From Hyphomicrobiales bacterium (GTDB lineage: Bacteria; Pseudomonadota; Alphaproteobacteria; Rhizobiales; Rhizobiaceae): a stretch of DNA of 64,000 nucleotides. Under the pieces are notes generated by a model that worked only from the letters and a program-made list of their open reading frames with translations, was not told the DNA's origin and did no database searches. A program made the translations under genes and the position numbers. Positions 1-7,993 of this stretch are shown one piece after another. The stretch lies in contig UBXM01000029.1 of NCBI GenBank assembly GCA_900469445.1, positions 20,557-84,556 of the forward strand. Reading direction: 5' to 3'. How positions within the stretch are numbered: position 1 is the stretch's first letter; the number at the start of each line of letters is the position of its first letter.

Positions 1-65
1 GTAATGACGGGGAGAAGGACGCAAGCCGCAACCTCTTGGCCTCCCATCAAACACAGAGCGGGGCA

Positions 66-130
66 CGTCCCCTCGCCCCGCCTGCGGGGAGAGGTGGAGC
101 GCAGCTTGCTGCGCTCTGGGTGAGGGGCAA
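66..130. repeat. Cloverleaf-like palindromic intergenic element
   Basis: An outer stem pairs 69-78 (CCCCTCGCCC) with 118-127 (GGGTGAGGGG), with one G-T wobble. Inside it sit two perfect hairpins: CCCCGC/GCGGGG (76-89) and GAGCGCAG/CTGCGCTC around a CTTG loop (97-116). The element lies just past the 3' end of the olsA-type gene, so it may act as an mRNA 3' structure or weak terminator. The sequence style resembles GC-rich palindromic repeats common between rhizobial genes; family membership is inference because no second copy was noticed in this window. Confidence 0.6.
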
Positions 131-169
131 GCTTGCGCCTCAGGCTCGCGGCCCTAGACTCCCTAACCG

Positions 170-973
170 TCACCCCGCATCATACTCCCGCTGCCGCAAA
201 TGCCTGATCAGCATGCGGCGCAGCTGGGCCGTGATGTTCTGGCTGAGATGCTTGCGATTGTCGCCGGTGCGGAAATCGACCGTGTCGCCGAACGCGACAT
301 CCACGTCGAGCGCGCCTTCCTTCAACACGCCCATCAGATGCGGCATCAGTTCGATATCGCCCGGCCAGGCGGCAAGCGGCCGGTGAAAGCGGCCCATCGC
401 CATGCCGTGGACGCGGGTATAGGCGATAGAAACCGGCTGGACATGCACGACACCATCGGGCGTGTGCGGCACCGCCGCGGCGGCGGCGCCGAACAGCGAG
501 GACTTAACCTCCAGCAGGCGATTGCCGTCCGAGGTCGTGCCTTCGGGAAAAAGCACGACGATCTCACCGGCATTCATCCGCGCGGCGATCTCGTTGACCT
601 GTTCACCCGTGCGGCGTTTCTCTTCGCGCACAACGAAGATCGTCTTCTGCAGCTTGGCGAGAATGCCGAAGACCGGCCAGTTGGCGACTTCCGACTTGGC
701 GATGTACACGACATCGGCAACGGCTCCCAAAACGAGGATATCCTTCCAGGAGGCATGGTTGGCAGCGAGCATCAACGGACGCCGGCGCTCCAGGTGACCG
801 TGAACCCGGATACGGATGCCGAGCAGCCAGCAGGCCGATCGGTGCCAGAGCCGCGGCACGTAACGGCGGATCTTCCAGTCGAAGGCGAGACCGACAAGCT
901 GAAACGGCAGCAGGGCCAGCGTGACGATCACGAGACAGACGACGACCAGGCCGATCCGGATTGAGGTGATCAC
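170..973 (-). CDS. olsA: 1-acyl-glycerol-3-phosphate / lyso-ornithine lipid O-acyltransferase
   Basis: A 267-residue membrane acyltransferase of the PlsC family, which moves a fatty acyl chain from acyl-ACP or acyl-CoA to a lysolipid hydroxyl at the inner membrane. A hydrophobic segment spans residues 7-30. The catalytic HX4D box is NHASWKD (H73, D78) and the acceptor-binding box is FPEGTTSDG (142-150). It is the last gene of a minus-strand run after the Fur-family gene, 23 bp away. From memory, Sinorhizobium and Agrobacterium carry olsA at this chromosomal position, about 20 kb from olsB, as here, so the lyso-ornithine-lipid role is favoured. The PlsC fold is secure; olsA versus a general plsC is inferred from synteny. 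Confidence 0.8.
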   Translation of the reverse strand: MITSIRIGLVVVCLVIVTLALLPFQLVGLAFDWKIRRYVPRLWHRSACWLLGIRIRVHGHLERRRPLMLAANHASWKDILVLGAVADVVYIAKSEVANWPVFGILAKLQKTIFVVREEKRRTGEQVNEIAARMNAGEIVVLFPEGTTSDGNRLLEVKSSLFGAAAAAVPHTPDGVVHVQPVSIAYTRVHGMAMGRFHRPLAAWPGDIELMPHLMGVLKEGALDVDVAFGDTVDFRTGDNRKHLSQNITAQLRRMLIRHLRQREYDAG

Positions 974-996
974 TGTCTTATCCCTGCCGCTCGCGC

Positions 997-1425
997 CTAC
1001 TCGTCGTCCTTGTCGAGCGGAATGCCGTAAAGCTCGAGCCGGTGGCCGACGAGGCGGAAGCCGAGTTCGCGGGCGATGCGCTCCTGCAGGGCCTCGATTT
1101 CTGCGGACTGGAATTCGATGACATTGCCGGTGTTCAGATCGATCATATGATCGTGATGTTCTTCCGGCACGGTCTCGTAACGGGACCGGCCATCGCGAAA
1201 GTCATGCTTCTCGATGATTCCCTCATCCTCGAACAGCTTTACCGTGCGATAAACGGTCGAAATCGAGATGCGCGGATCGACCTTGGAGGAACGGCGATAA
1301 AGCTCCTCGACATCTGGATGATCGTCGGAATCCTGCAAGATCCGGGCAATAACCCGGCGCTGGTCCGTCATGCGCATGCCCTTTTCGGCACACAACTCTT
1401 CCAGAGTCTTGGAAAGGTCTGTCAT
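997..1425 (-). CDS. fur: Fur-family metal-responsive regulator (Fur/Mur)
   Basis: A 142-residue Fur-family repressor. The N-terminal winged helix includes the conserved helix RISISTVYRTVKLFEDEG (about residues 52-69), followed by the HHDHMI metal-binding segment and the dimerisation domain. The C-terminal CxxC zinc pairs of classical Fur are absent, as in the rhizobial protein Mur, which responds to manganese and represses sitABCD; iron in these bacteria is handled mainly by RirA and Irr. The protein is cytoplasmic and binds DNA as a dimer. It lies between rimI (39 bp upstream) and the olsA-type gene. Family assignment is certain; the manganese role is inferred from known rhizobial homologues. 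Confidence 0.9.
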   Translation of the reverse strand: MTDLSKTLEELCAEKGMRMTDQRRVIARILQDSDDHPDVEELYRRSSKVDPRISISTVYRTVKLFEDEGIIEKHDFRDGRSRYETVPEEHHDHMIDLNTGNVIEFQSAEIEALQERIARELGFRLVGHRLELYGIPLDKDDE

Positions 1426-1464
1426 GACGTTCTGGCCTTCGAAATATTCACGTATGCTGAGGGA

Positions 1465-1959
1465 CTAGCGAAGAACGCGGCTCATGACAAGCGCTGCGGT
1501 CCGGCGGCCATCCGCACCCAGGTAATACGCAGGCCGCTCCGCCACCTTGGCGAAACCAAGCTTGCCGTAAAGCCCGACAGCTGCACGATTTTCGGCTTCG
1601 ACCTCAAGAAACATGCTGTCGGCGCCGCGGGAAATCGCCTCGCGGACGGCCGCCTGCATCAGGCGCCAGCCCAGACCATGACGGGCGAATTTCTCCGCCA
1701 CGGCAACGGTCAGGATTTCCGCCTCACCGCCCGCTTCGCGGCTTAAGACGAAACCGCCGAGCGGCTTGGAAAAGAAAGCATTGGTCTGGCGTGCGACGAA
1801 ACCGAAGACATTTTGCTGGAGCAGCATATTCTGGAACTCGTCGTCACTCCACTGACGCGGAAAACGCAGGCCGTGCAGTTCCGATATCTCGTGGCAATCG
1901 ACATCCTCGATCGGAACGACTTCGAAAAACGGCTTCCAACTCAGGTAGTCATCGAACAT
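1465..1959 (-). CDS. rimI: Ribosomal protein S18-alanine N-acetyltransferase RimI
   Basis: A 164-residue GNAT-fold acetyltransferase that would acetylate the N-terminal alanine of ribosomal protein S18 using acetyl-CoA. The acetyl-CoA loop is RHGLGWRLMQ and the characteristic C-terminal segment is EVEAENRAAVGLYGKLGF. The frame is open well upstream, but the ATG at 1959 is chosen because it lies 5 bp past the tsaB stop and begins the conserved domain (MFDDYLSWKPFF). The tsaB-rimI pairing is the standard bacterial arrangement, which supports the assignment over a generic GNAT. Transcription is presumably as one unit from the NfuA-like gene through to olsA. Confidence 0.88.
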   Translation of the reverse strand: MFDDYLSWKPFFEVVPIEDVDCHEISELHGLRFPRQWSDDEFQNMLLQQNVFGFVARQTNAFFSKPLGGFVLSREAGGEAEILTVAVAEKFARHGLGWRLMQAAVREAISRGADSMFLEVEAENRAAVGLYGKLGFAKVAERPAYYLGADGRRTAALVMSRVLR

Positions 1960-1964
1960 GGCGC

Positions 1965-2615
1965 TCACACCCTTGCCAGCGCGAAACCCAGCTGGGGCTT
2001 CGCATCCGGGCCGCGCAGATAAAGCGGCTTCGGCCGGGTTCCGGCAGCGTCTTTCGATGCGCCGATCATCGCCACCTTGCCGATATCGAACCGATCGCCC
2101 GTTTTGCTGACCCAGGAACCGGTAAGTTCGGCGGAAAGCGAGATTGCCAGGCGATCCAGTTCTTCGGCAGAGAGAGCCGCCGGTTCGTTCAGCGGCGAAC
2201 CATCGGCGTCGAAGGCCTGCGCGTAGATTTCCTCGCGCTTGGCATCCATCGCGACAAGAACCGGCCCGCTGGCCGATCCGCTGGAAGGAGCCGTCGCAAG
2301 ATGGGATGCCGCGAGCGTTTCCAGCGTCGACACGCCGACGCATTCGAGCCCGAGCGAAAGGGCGAGCCCGCGGGCGGCGGCAACACCGACGCGAATGCCG
2401 GTAAAGGAACCGGGGCCGATGACGACGGCGATCTTGCCGATCACATGAAGATCGACACCGGCTTCATCCAGCGCCTGATCGATGACGGCCATCAGCCGTT
2501 CGGCATGTCCCTTGCCGATCTCTTCGGAGACGGCGGACAGCAGCTTTCCTGCGGAACTGTCGAATAGCGCCGCAGAGCAATCAATGCCTGCGGTGTCGAT
2601 GGCCAATACGATCAT
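1965..2615 (-). CDS. tsaB: tRNA threonylcarbamoyladenosine biosynthesis protein TsaB
   Basis: A 216-residue member of the ASKHA-fold Kae1/TsaD family. TsaB is the non-catalytic partner that bridges TsaD and TsaE in making t6A37 on ANN-decoding tRNAs. It starts with the family signature MIVLAIDTAGIDCSAAL and contains GPGSFTGIRVGVAAARGLAL (about residues 65-84). The frame extends 27 codons upstream, but the conserved start is the ATG at 2615, giving a length normal for the family. It is translationally close to rimI downstream (5 bp) and 19 bp from the NfuA-like gene upstream. Confidence 0.92.
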   Translation of the reverse strand: MIVLAIDTAGIDCSAALFDSSAGKLLSAVSEEIGKGHAERLMAVIDQALDEAGVDLHVIGKIAVVIGPGSFTGIRVGVAAARGLALSLGLECVGVSTLETLAASHLATAPSSGSASGPVLVAMDAKREEIYAQAFDADGSPLNEPAALSAEELDRLAISLSAELTGSWVSKTGDRFDIGKVAMIGASKDAAGTRPKPLYLRGPDAKPQLGFALARV

Positions 2616-2634
2616 GAATGCGTTACGCCGAGTA

Positions 2635-3201
2635 TCAGAGGGCCTCAACCGCCTGCACTTCGGGCACGAAGTGCTTGAGCAGGTTCTGTACGCCATGCTT
2701 CAGGGTTGCGGTGGAAGACGGGCAGCCGGAGCATGCACCCTTCATGTTGAGGTAGACGGTGCCGTCCTTGAACCCCTTGAAGGTGATGTCGCCGCCATCC
2801 TGCGCCACGGCCGGACGGACGCGCGTTTCCAGCAATTCCTTGATGGTCGCGACGAGCGTTTCGTCGCCTTCGTCATAGAATTCGCCTTCTTCGTCGAGGT
2901 CTTCCGCCATGGCGGAACCACCGCCCATGACCGGCTGACCGGACATGAAGTGTTCCATGATCGAACCGAGAATGGCCGGCTTCAGATGCTGCCACTCGGA
3001 ATCGGACTTGGTGACGGTGATGAAGTCGTAACCGAAATAGACGCCGGTCACGCCGGGAACGTTGAAGAGGCGAGCGGCCAGAGGCGAAGCGTTGGCCTCA
3101 GCCTCATTGCGGAATTCCGCCGTGCCCTTCTCCATGACCACTTTGCCGGGAAGGAACTTCAAGGTCGCCGGGTTCGGCGTGGCTTCCGTCTGGATGAACA
3201 T
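2635..3201 (-). CDS. NfuA/NifU-like iron-sulfur cluster scaffold
   Basis: A 188-residue two-domain scaffold for transferring iron-sulfur clusters to apo-proteins in the cytoplasm. The N-terminal Nfu_N domain (about 1-88) begins MFIQTEATPNPATLKFLPG; the C-terminal NifU domain carries the cluster-binding GACSGCPSST with C157 and C160. This is the architecture of Nfu proteins in alphaproteobacteria and mitochondria, not of nitrogenase NifU, which has an IscU-like domain as well. It appears to head the tsaB-rimI-fur-olsA run, with 111 bp separating it from the stress protein upstream. Confidence 0.9.
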   Translation of the reverse strand: MFIQTEATPNPATLKFLPGKVVMEKGTAEFRNEAEANASPLAARLFNVPGVTGVYFGYDFITVTKSDSEWQHLKPAILGSIMEHFMSGQPVMGGGSAMAEDLDEEGEFYDEGDETLVATIKELLETRVRPAVAQDGGDITFKGFKDGTVYLNMKGACSGCPSSTATLKHGVQNLLKHFVPEVQAVEAL

Positions 3202-3312
3202 GGGTTTGCTCCTGGCCGACGAGCGGCGCTCAATTTAGAATTCTTCCAAAGAAGATAAACGTTCTCAGCTTTGCGTTCAAGTGCGCCTTTGTCCGCTTAT
3301 GGTCAATAGGCA

Positions 3313-3804
3313 TCACGCCAGCGAGTCGATTTCCTCGTCGGACAAGGTATCGGGCAGAACGGTGACCGGGATGGGGAATGCCGCACCTCGGCCGGCAACC
3401 GCCGAGACCAGTGGTCCCGGCCCTTCCTTGGCTGAACCTGCGGCAAGCACGAGGATCGCAATATCGCGGTCTTCCTCGACCAGTCCGTTGATCTGCTCGG
3501 GCGCGCTGCCTTCGCGGATGACGATCTCGGGATCGATGCCGATCGTCTCACGCACCCGATGGGCGGCCTTGGCCATGATGGCTTCCGCCTCTTCCATCGC
3601 CTCGGCGCGCATGATCTGCTCGACACCCAGCCATTGCTGGAAATCGCCTTCGGGAATGACATAAAGAAGCACGAGGCCGCCATTGGTGTTCTTGGCGCGG
3701 CGACCCGCATAATGGACCGCCTTCTCGCATTCGGGCGTGCCGTCGATGACCGCCATAAACTTGCGCCGGTGGCCCTCAAGCCGCGAAAGTCTCTTGGAAA
3801 CCAT
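3313..3804 (-). CDS. Universal stress protein family protein
   Basis: A 163-residue single UspA domain. It begins with about 17 basic residues, then the first beta strand FMAVIDGTPECEKAVHYAGR with the nucleotide-contacting Asp, and ends with VAGRGAAFPIPVTVLP. The usual ATP-binding GxxGxxx(9)GS loop is altered (AGSAKEGPGPLVSAVAG), so nucleotide binding is uncertain. Its cellular job is unknown; family members are induced by starvation or oxidative stress. It is separated from trpS upstream by a terminator hairpin, so it is likely transcribed on its own or with the NfuA-like gene. Confidence 0.82.
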   Translation of the reverse strand: MVSKRLSRLEGHRRKFMAVIDGTPECEKAVHYAGRRAKNTNGGLVLLYVIPEGDFQQWLGVEQIMRAEAMEEAEAIMAKAAHRVRETIGIDPEIVIREGSAPEQINGLVEEDRDIAILVLAAGSAKEGPGPLVSAVAGRGAAFPIPVTVLPDTLSDEEIDSLA

Positions 3805-3854
3805 AACGCCCCCTATGTTGCCGAAGCAGTCTCGCCGCGGACCTTATACCAACG

Positions 3855-3892
3855 TAGAAAAATGAAAACCCGCCGCGGATCGCGACGGGTTT
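3855..3892 (-). terminator. Intrinsic terminator of trpS
   Basis: AAACCCG (3866-3872) pairs with CGGGTTT (3886-3892), with an inner CGCG/CGCG stem around a short loop. On the minus strand the hairpin is followed by a T-rich stretch (TCATTTTTCT). It lies 24 bp past the trpS stop and before the stress-protein start. Confidence 0.85.
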
Positions 3893-3915
3893 GCCTATTC
3901 CTGGCATCTGCAAAA

Positions 3916-4980
3916 TCAGCGCAGGAAACCGATGATGTCGAAGACTTCGCCCATGACCTTCTGCGCCCGGGCACCGGCGCGCTCGCCGCCATCCTTCAGG
4001 ATCGCGTCAATATGCGACGTGTCGTCGAGCAGGCGGCGCATTTCGGCGCCGATCGGTGCCAGAACCTCGACGGCGAGGTCGGCAAGCGCCGGCTTGAAGA
4101 CGGAGAACTGCTGGCCACCGAATTCGGCGAGCACATCGGCCTTCGTCCTGTCGGCAAGGGCTGCATAGATGCCGACGAGATTGTCGGCTTCCGGGCGACC
4201 GGCCAGACCTTCAATTTCGCTCGGCAGGCCTTCCGGATCGGTCTTGGCCTTGCGAATCTTCTTGGCGATGTCGTCGGCCTCGTCCATCAGATTGATGCGT
4301 GACAGATCCGACGGGTCGGATTTCGACATCTTCTTGGTGCCGTCACGCAGCGACATGACGCGCGGCGCAGGACCGCCGATCAGCGGTTCGACGAGCGGGA
4401 AATAACCGTGGATCGGTTCTTCGCCGACGACCATGTCGACCCCGGTTCCCGTTGCGCGGATCTTGTCCTGGAAGTCGATGTTGAACTTCTGGGCGATGTC
4501 GCGGGCAAGCTCCAGATGCTGCTTCTGGTCGTCGCCGACCGGAACATGGGTAGCGCGGTAGACGAGAATGTCGGCTGCCATCAGGCTCGGATAGGCAAGC
4601 AGGCCGAGCGAGGCGTTCTCGCGGTCCTTGCCGGCCTTGTCCTTGAACTGCGTCATGCGGTTCATCCAGCCGATACGGGCCACGCAGTTGAACACCCAGG
4701 CGAGTTCGGCATGCTGCGGCACGGCCGACTGGTTGAAGACGATATGCTTCACCGGATCGATACCCGACGCGATGAAGGCTGCGGCGATCGAACGGATCTG
4801 GCCACGCAGGTCGTCATGCACGAGCTGGGCGGTGATCGCATGCAGATCGACGACGCAGTAGATGCAGTCGTTGTTTTCCTGCAGCGCCACGAACTTGCGG
4901 ATCGCGCCGAGATAATTGCCGAGATGGAGATTGCCGGTCGGCTGAACGCCGGAGAAAACGAGCGGCTTGAAGGTGTTCAT
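3916..4980 (-). CDS. trpS: Tryptophanyl-tRNA synthetase
   Basis: A 354-residue class I aminoacyl-tRNA synthetase that charges tRNA-Trp. The HIGH-equivalent motif is [10 protein letters not shown] (14-23) and the KMSKS loop is [11 protein letters not shown]. The length and architecture match the bacterial enzyme. The frame is open 26 codons further upstream, but the ATG at 4980 begins the conserved [13 protein letters not shown] core and is the standard start. In other rhizobia trpS follows murJ, as it does here, though a broken VOC gene and an M15 peptidase intervene. A clear intrinsic terminator follows. Confidence 0.97.
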   Translation of the reverse strand: MNTFKPLVFSGVQPTGNLHLGNYLGAIRKFVALQENNDCIYCVVDLHAITAQLVHDDLRGQIRSIAAAFIASGIDPVKHIVFNQSAVPQHAELAWVFNCVARIGWMNRMTQFKDKAGKDRENASLGLLAYPSLMAADILVYRATHVPVGDDQKQHLELARDIAQKFNIDFQDKIRATGTGVDMVVGEEPIHGYFPLVEPLIGGPAPRVMSLRDGTKKMSKSDPSDLSRINLMDEADDIAKKIRKAKTDPEGLPSEIEGLAGRPEADNLVGIYAALADRTKADVLAEFGGQQFSVFKPALADLAVEVLAPIGAEMRRLLDDTSHIDAILKDGGERAGARAQKVMGEVFDIIGFLR

Positions 4981-5125
4981 GATGTCCTCGAACAGGCTGG
5001 TGGAAGGCCTCAGGCCGAAAGGTTGCGCGCCTCCGGAAGGTTTGAACGTCTCCGGCAATCACGCCCCGCGGGCCATGTAGCTAACGCCGCGCTCTAAGCA
5101 CGGCTGACAGGGCGGAATCAAGGGC

Positions 5126-5524
5126 TCAGCGCGTGGAGTGCTCAATCAAATCCCAGGTGTTGCCGTAGGGATCGGCAAAGACGGCCACGGTGCCATAGGC
5201 TTCATGGCGCGGCTCCTCGATGAAACGGACACCACGGGCGAGCATGCCCGCGTGATCGCGGGCGAAATCATCCGTCTTCAGGAAAAACCCGACACGGCCA
5301 CCGGTCTGATTACCGATCACTGCCCGCTACCGCTCGTTGGCAGCCTGCGCTAGAAGCAGGGCCGCGCCGTTGCCGCCTTTCGGCGCGACCACGACCCAGC
5401 GTTTTCCCGCACCGAGGGGCGTGTCTTCGATACAGTCAAAACCAAGATCATCACAGTAAAAGAGCTTGGCCCGATCATAGTCATCAACCACGAGAGACAC
5501 GAGAAAAAGCGACTGATCGGACAT
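5126..5524 (-). pseudogene. VOC (glyoxalase-fold) family protein, interrupted by in-frame amber codon
   Basis: Two open stretches in the same frame together encode one complete 132-residue VOC protein. The first begins MSDQSLFLVSLVVDDYD and ends AAANER; a TAG codon at 5327-5329 follows; the frame then continues RAVIGNQTGGRVGFFL to the natural stop. Because phase is unchanged, this is a nonsense change, not a frameshift. Homologues usually have Gln between NER and RA, so a single C-to-T change (CAG to TAG) explains it. A GTG at 5320 could restart translation but would give only the C-terminal half of the fold. Options are a real pseudogene, a sequencing error, or amber suppression. Metal-dependent VOC proteins act as glyoxalases or dioxygenases; substrate unknown. 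Confidence 0.85.
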
Positions 5525-5578
5525 CGTTGGCTCCTGATTGAACTGCAACGATCTGGTCAGGATCCCATCATTCGGCAA

Positions 5579-5894
5579 GAGCGGAGCCGAATTCCACGCG
5601 ATTTTCGCTCTCAGACCCCAAATTTTTTAGGGGTTTTATTCATCAGCGGCGCGTCGCTGCACGCGATGCAGCCGACCGGGCTTATGTAACAGTTTTATAA
5701 CGAAGATTTGGCGCCAAACTCGCCAATATAACGCTGCCTAAATCTTGTCTTAGTTAACGGATATTAAGATTTATGGTCCATTAATCTCAATTTGAGGTAA
5801 ATCCCACCTTATTCACGTCACTTTTCAGAATGAAATACCCCGCCACGACGAAGTCGACCGTCTTTGACGACTGGTCTTTTCCTAGGGGACATCC
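5579..5894. other. AT-rich intergenic region between VOC pseudogene and M15 peptidase gene
   Basis: This 316-bp gap is distinctly AT-rich between about 5615 and 5820. It probably holds the promoter of the plus-strand peptidase gene and, on the other strand, of the VOC gene. A short inverted repeat (CCCC ... AGGGG around 5620-5633) is visible. No open frame, RNA or repeat family was recognised. Confidence 0.4.
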
Positions 5895-6380
5895 ATGCGC
5901 ATCTTTTCTCGCGTCGCGCTGGCCTGCCTTTTGGCATTCAGTATGAACGTAAACGCCGAAGCAGCAGGCAAGAACGACAAACGCCGCGGCACAACGATCA
6001 AGCACGATTACTCCGCCTTTTACACGGTGCAGCGCGTCAGTGTGCGCACCGGTTGCTTTCCCGAGAAGCTGGAAGCGATCCTTGCCCATATCGCCAAGCA
6101 GACCGGCAAAAAGCCGATGGTGACCTCGGGGCATCGTCCGCGTTCGGGCAAGTCACAACATAGCCGCTGTTTCGCCGCAGACATCCGCGTGCCGGGTGTC
6201 TCGGAAAAACGCATTCTGGCAGCCGCGCGCACTGCGCCGGGGATCGGCGGCATCGGCCGTTACTGCAACGGCATCGTGCATGTCGATATCGGCCCCAGCC
6301 GCACTTGGGCCCACTGTGGCAAGAAGGGCAAGGGCAGCCTTGCCAATCTGAAGCGCAAGTCCAAGGGACGCGATACCTGA
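5895..6380 (+). CDS. Secreted YcbK/M15A-family peptidase-like protein
   Basis: A 161-residue exported protein. A signal peptide covers about residues 1-24 (ending NAEAAG). The mature part matches the peptidase M15A (D-Ala-D-Ala carboxypeptidase-like) fold: TSGHRPRSGKSQHSRCFAADIRV holds the zinc-binding His and Asp in the S-x-H-x(6)-D pattern, and GIVHVDIG carries the second His. Several cysteines (Gly-Cys-Phe, Ser-Arg-Cys, Arg-Tyr-Cys, Ala-His-Cys) could form periplasmic disulfides. It probably trims or binds peptidoglycan peptides; target unknown. Convergent with murJ, ending 31 bp from its stop. Confidence 0.75.
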   Translation: MRIFSRVALACLLAFSMNVNAEAAGKNDKRRGTTIKHDYSAFYTVQRVSVRTGCFPEKLEAILAHIAKQTGKKPMVTSGHRPRSGKSQHSRCFAADIRVPGVSEKRILAAARTAPGIGGIGRYCNGIVHVDIGPSRTWAHCGKKGKGSLANLKRKSKGRDT

Positions 6381-6411
6381 TCGCGTCCGTTACCGGCAGC
6401 TCCGCCCTGGA

Positions 6412-7980
6412 TCAGGTTTTCGGCCTGCGCTTCAAATTGCGGCGGATCATGCCGAGATCGGCACCGCCGATCAGGAAGGCCACACCGAAATAGACGACTA
6501 TGGCCAGAGCGATCAGCACGCCCAGAGCCGTGACCTGGCGAAGAAGATGGGCGCCCGGCGCCAGCCATGATCCCGCATAAGGCAAGGCATAAATCAGCGC
6601 TGCGGCCATCACGCCGGCGGCGACGAGCAGCAAAGCGGTGCGTTTGGCCAGTTGCCACTCCCAGACGAGATCTCCCCGCCAGACCAGAATGCTGAACAGC
6701 AGGACCGTATTGATCCAGCCCGCCGCCGCTTCCGCCGTGGCGATGCCACGCTCGGCAAGGATCGGGAAGAGCGAAATCGCCAGAGCCGAATTCACCATGA
6801 CCGCGAGCATGGTAATGCGCATCGGCGTCTTGGTATCCTCGCGGGCGTAAAAACCGGGTTGCAGCGCCTTGATCAGAACGAAGCCGGGCAGGCCCAATCC
6901 GTAGATCGCCAGGATGCCGGCAACGACCGAGGTGTTTTCGGCCGAGAAGGCGCCGCGCTCGTAAAGGACGCGGATGATCGCATCCGACAGGACCCAGAGC
7001 CCGACGGCCGCGGGAAGCGTGAGGAACAGCACAAATTCGATGGAGCGGTTCTGGATCCCGGCCGCTTCCTCCAGCTTGCCGCCCTTCAGCGCCCGCGACA
7101 GTTCCGGCAACAGGACGACGCCGACGGCGACGCCCACCACGCCGAGCGGCAATTGATAGATACGGTCGGCATATTGCAAAGCCGCGATCGCGCCTTCCTT
7201 GCCCGACGCGATCGCCTGACCGATGATCTGGTTGATCTGGGTGACGCCACCGGTGATGGCGGCAGGGACGGCCAGCCAAAGGAGCCGCTTGACGTTCGGC
7301 GTCATGCGCGGGCGGCGGAAGCCGATATTGATGCCGGCGTGGCGCACGCCGACATAAACGACGGCAAGCTGCAACACGCCGGCAACCAGCACGCTCCAGG
7401 AGAGATACCAGGCGATCTGCTCCGGCTCGGCTCCGATCCACAAACCGTAGACGAGAGCGGCGATCATCACCACGTTCAGGAAGACCGGGGCAATCGCTGC
7501 TGCAAAGAAGTGATGCAGCGAATTCAACATGCCGCTCATCATCGCCGTCAGCGACATGCACATGAGATAGGGGAACATGACCGCCGCCATGCGGATGGTC
7601 AGCGAGGTCTTTTCGGCATCATCGGCAAAACCCGGTGCGATAATGAAGCGCACCAGCCAGGGCATGGCGAGTTCCATGGCGATGGTGATGATCAGGAGCG
7701 CGGAAAACAGCACTCCGAAAACCTCTTCCGAAAAACGCTTGGCGCCTTCCACGCCGTTTTCCTCGATCTCCTTCGAAAACAGCGGCACGAAGGCGGCATT
7801 GAACGCGCCTTCAGCGAACAGGCGACGAAACAGGTTGGGAAAGCGGAAGGCAGCGTAAAACACGTCTGCCATCGGTCCGGTGCCGAGTGCGGCAGCCATG
7901 GCGGTTTCGCGGGCAAAACCGAAGATGCGGCTGCCGAGCGTTGCGCCGCCGACAGTTGCGAATTTCTTGACGAGGCTCAT
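6412..7980 (-). CDS. murJ: Lipid II flippase MurJ (MviN)
   Basis: A 522-residue polytopic inner-membrane protein with about 14 predicted helices. It flips lipid-linked peptidoglycan precursor to the periplasmic face. The family start MSLVKKFATVGGATLGSRIF and the early RxFG(F)ARE segment are present, along with the GAFNAAFVPLF region around residue 60. The ATG at 7980 is chosen over one 7 codons upstream because it begins the conserved sequence and lies 13 bp after the glnD stop. glnD-murJ co-transcription is typical for rhizobia. Confidence 0.95.
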   Translation of the reverse strand: MSLVKKFATVGGATLGSRIFGFARETAMAAALGTGPMADVFYAAFRFPNLFRRLFAEGAFNAAFVPLFSKEIEENGVEGAKRFSEEVFGVLFSALLIITIAMELAMPWLVRFIIAPGFADDAEKTSLTIRMAAVMFPYLMCMSLTAMMSGMLNSLHHFFAAAIAPVFLNVVMIAALVYGLWIGAEPEQIAWYLSWSVLVAGVLQLAVVYVGVRHAGINIGFRRPRMTPNVKRLLWLAVPAAITGGVTQINQIIGQAIASGKEGAIAALQYADRIYQLPLGVVGVAVGVVLLPELSRALKGGKLEEAAGIQNRSIEFVLFLTLPAAVGLWVLSDAIIRVLYERGAFSAENTSVVAGILAIYGLGLPGFVLIKALQPGFYAREDTKTPMRITMLAVMVNSALAISLFPILAERGIATAEAAAGWINTVLLFSILVWRGDLVWEWQLAKRTALLLVAAGVMAAALIYALPYAGSWLAPGAHLLRQVTALGVLIALAIVVYFGVAFLIGGADLGMIRRNLKRRPKT

Positions 7981-7993
7981 CTGGCAGTATCCG

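Noticed and set aside
200..964. A 254-codon plus-strand frame opposite the olsA-type gene
   Set aside because: It mirrors the PlsC-family gene, has a His/Asp/Arg-rich composition typical of antisense frames in GC-rich DNA, and has no domain.
6375..6417. ACCTGATC/GATCAGGT inverted repeat between the M15 peptidase and murJ as a terminator
   Set aside because: The arms are 8 bp with a 27-base gap and lie partly over coding ends; the structure is too weak to call.
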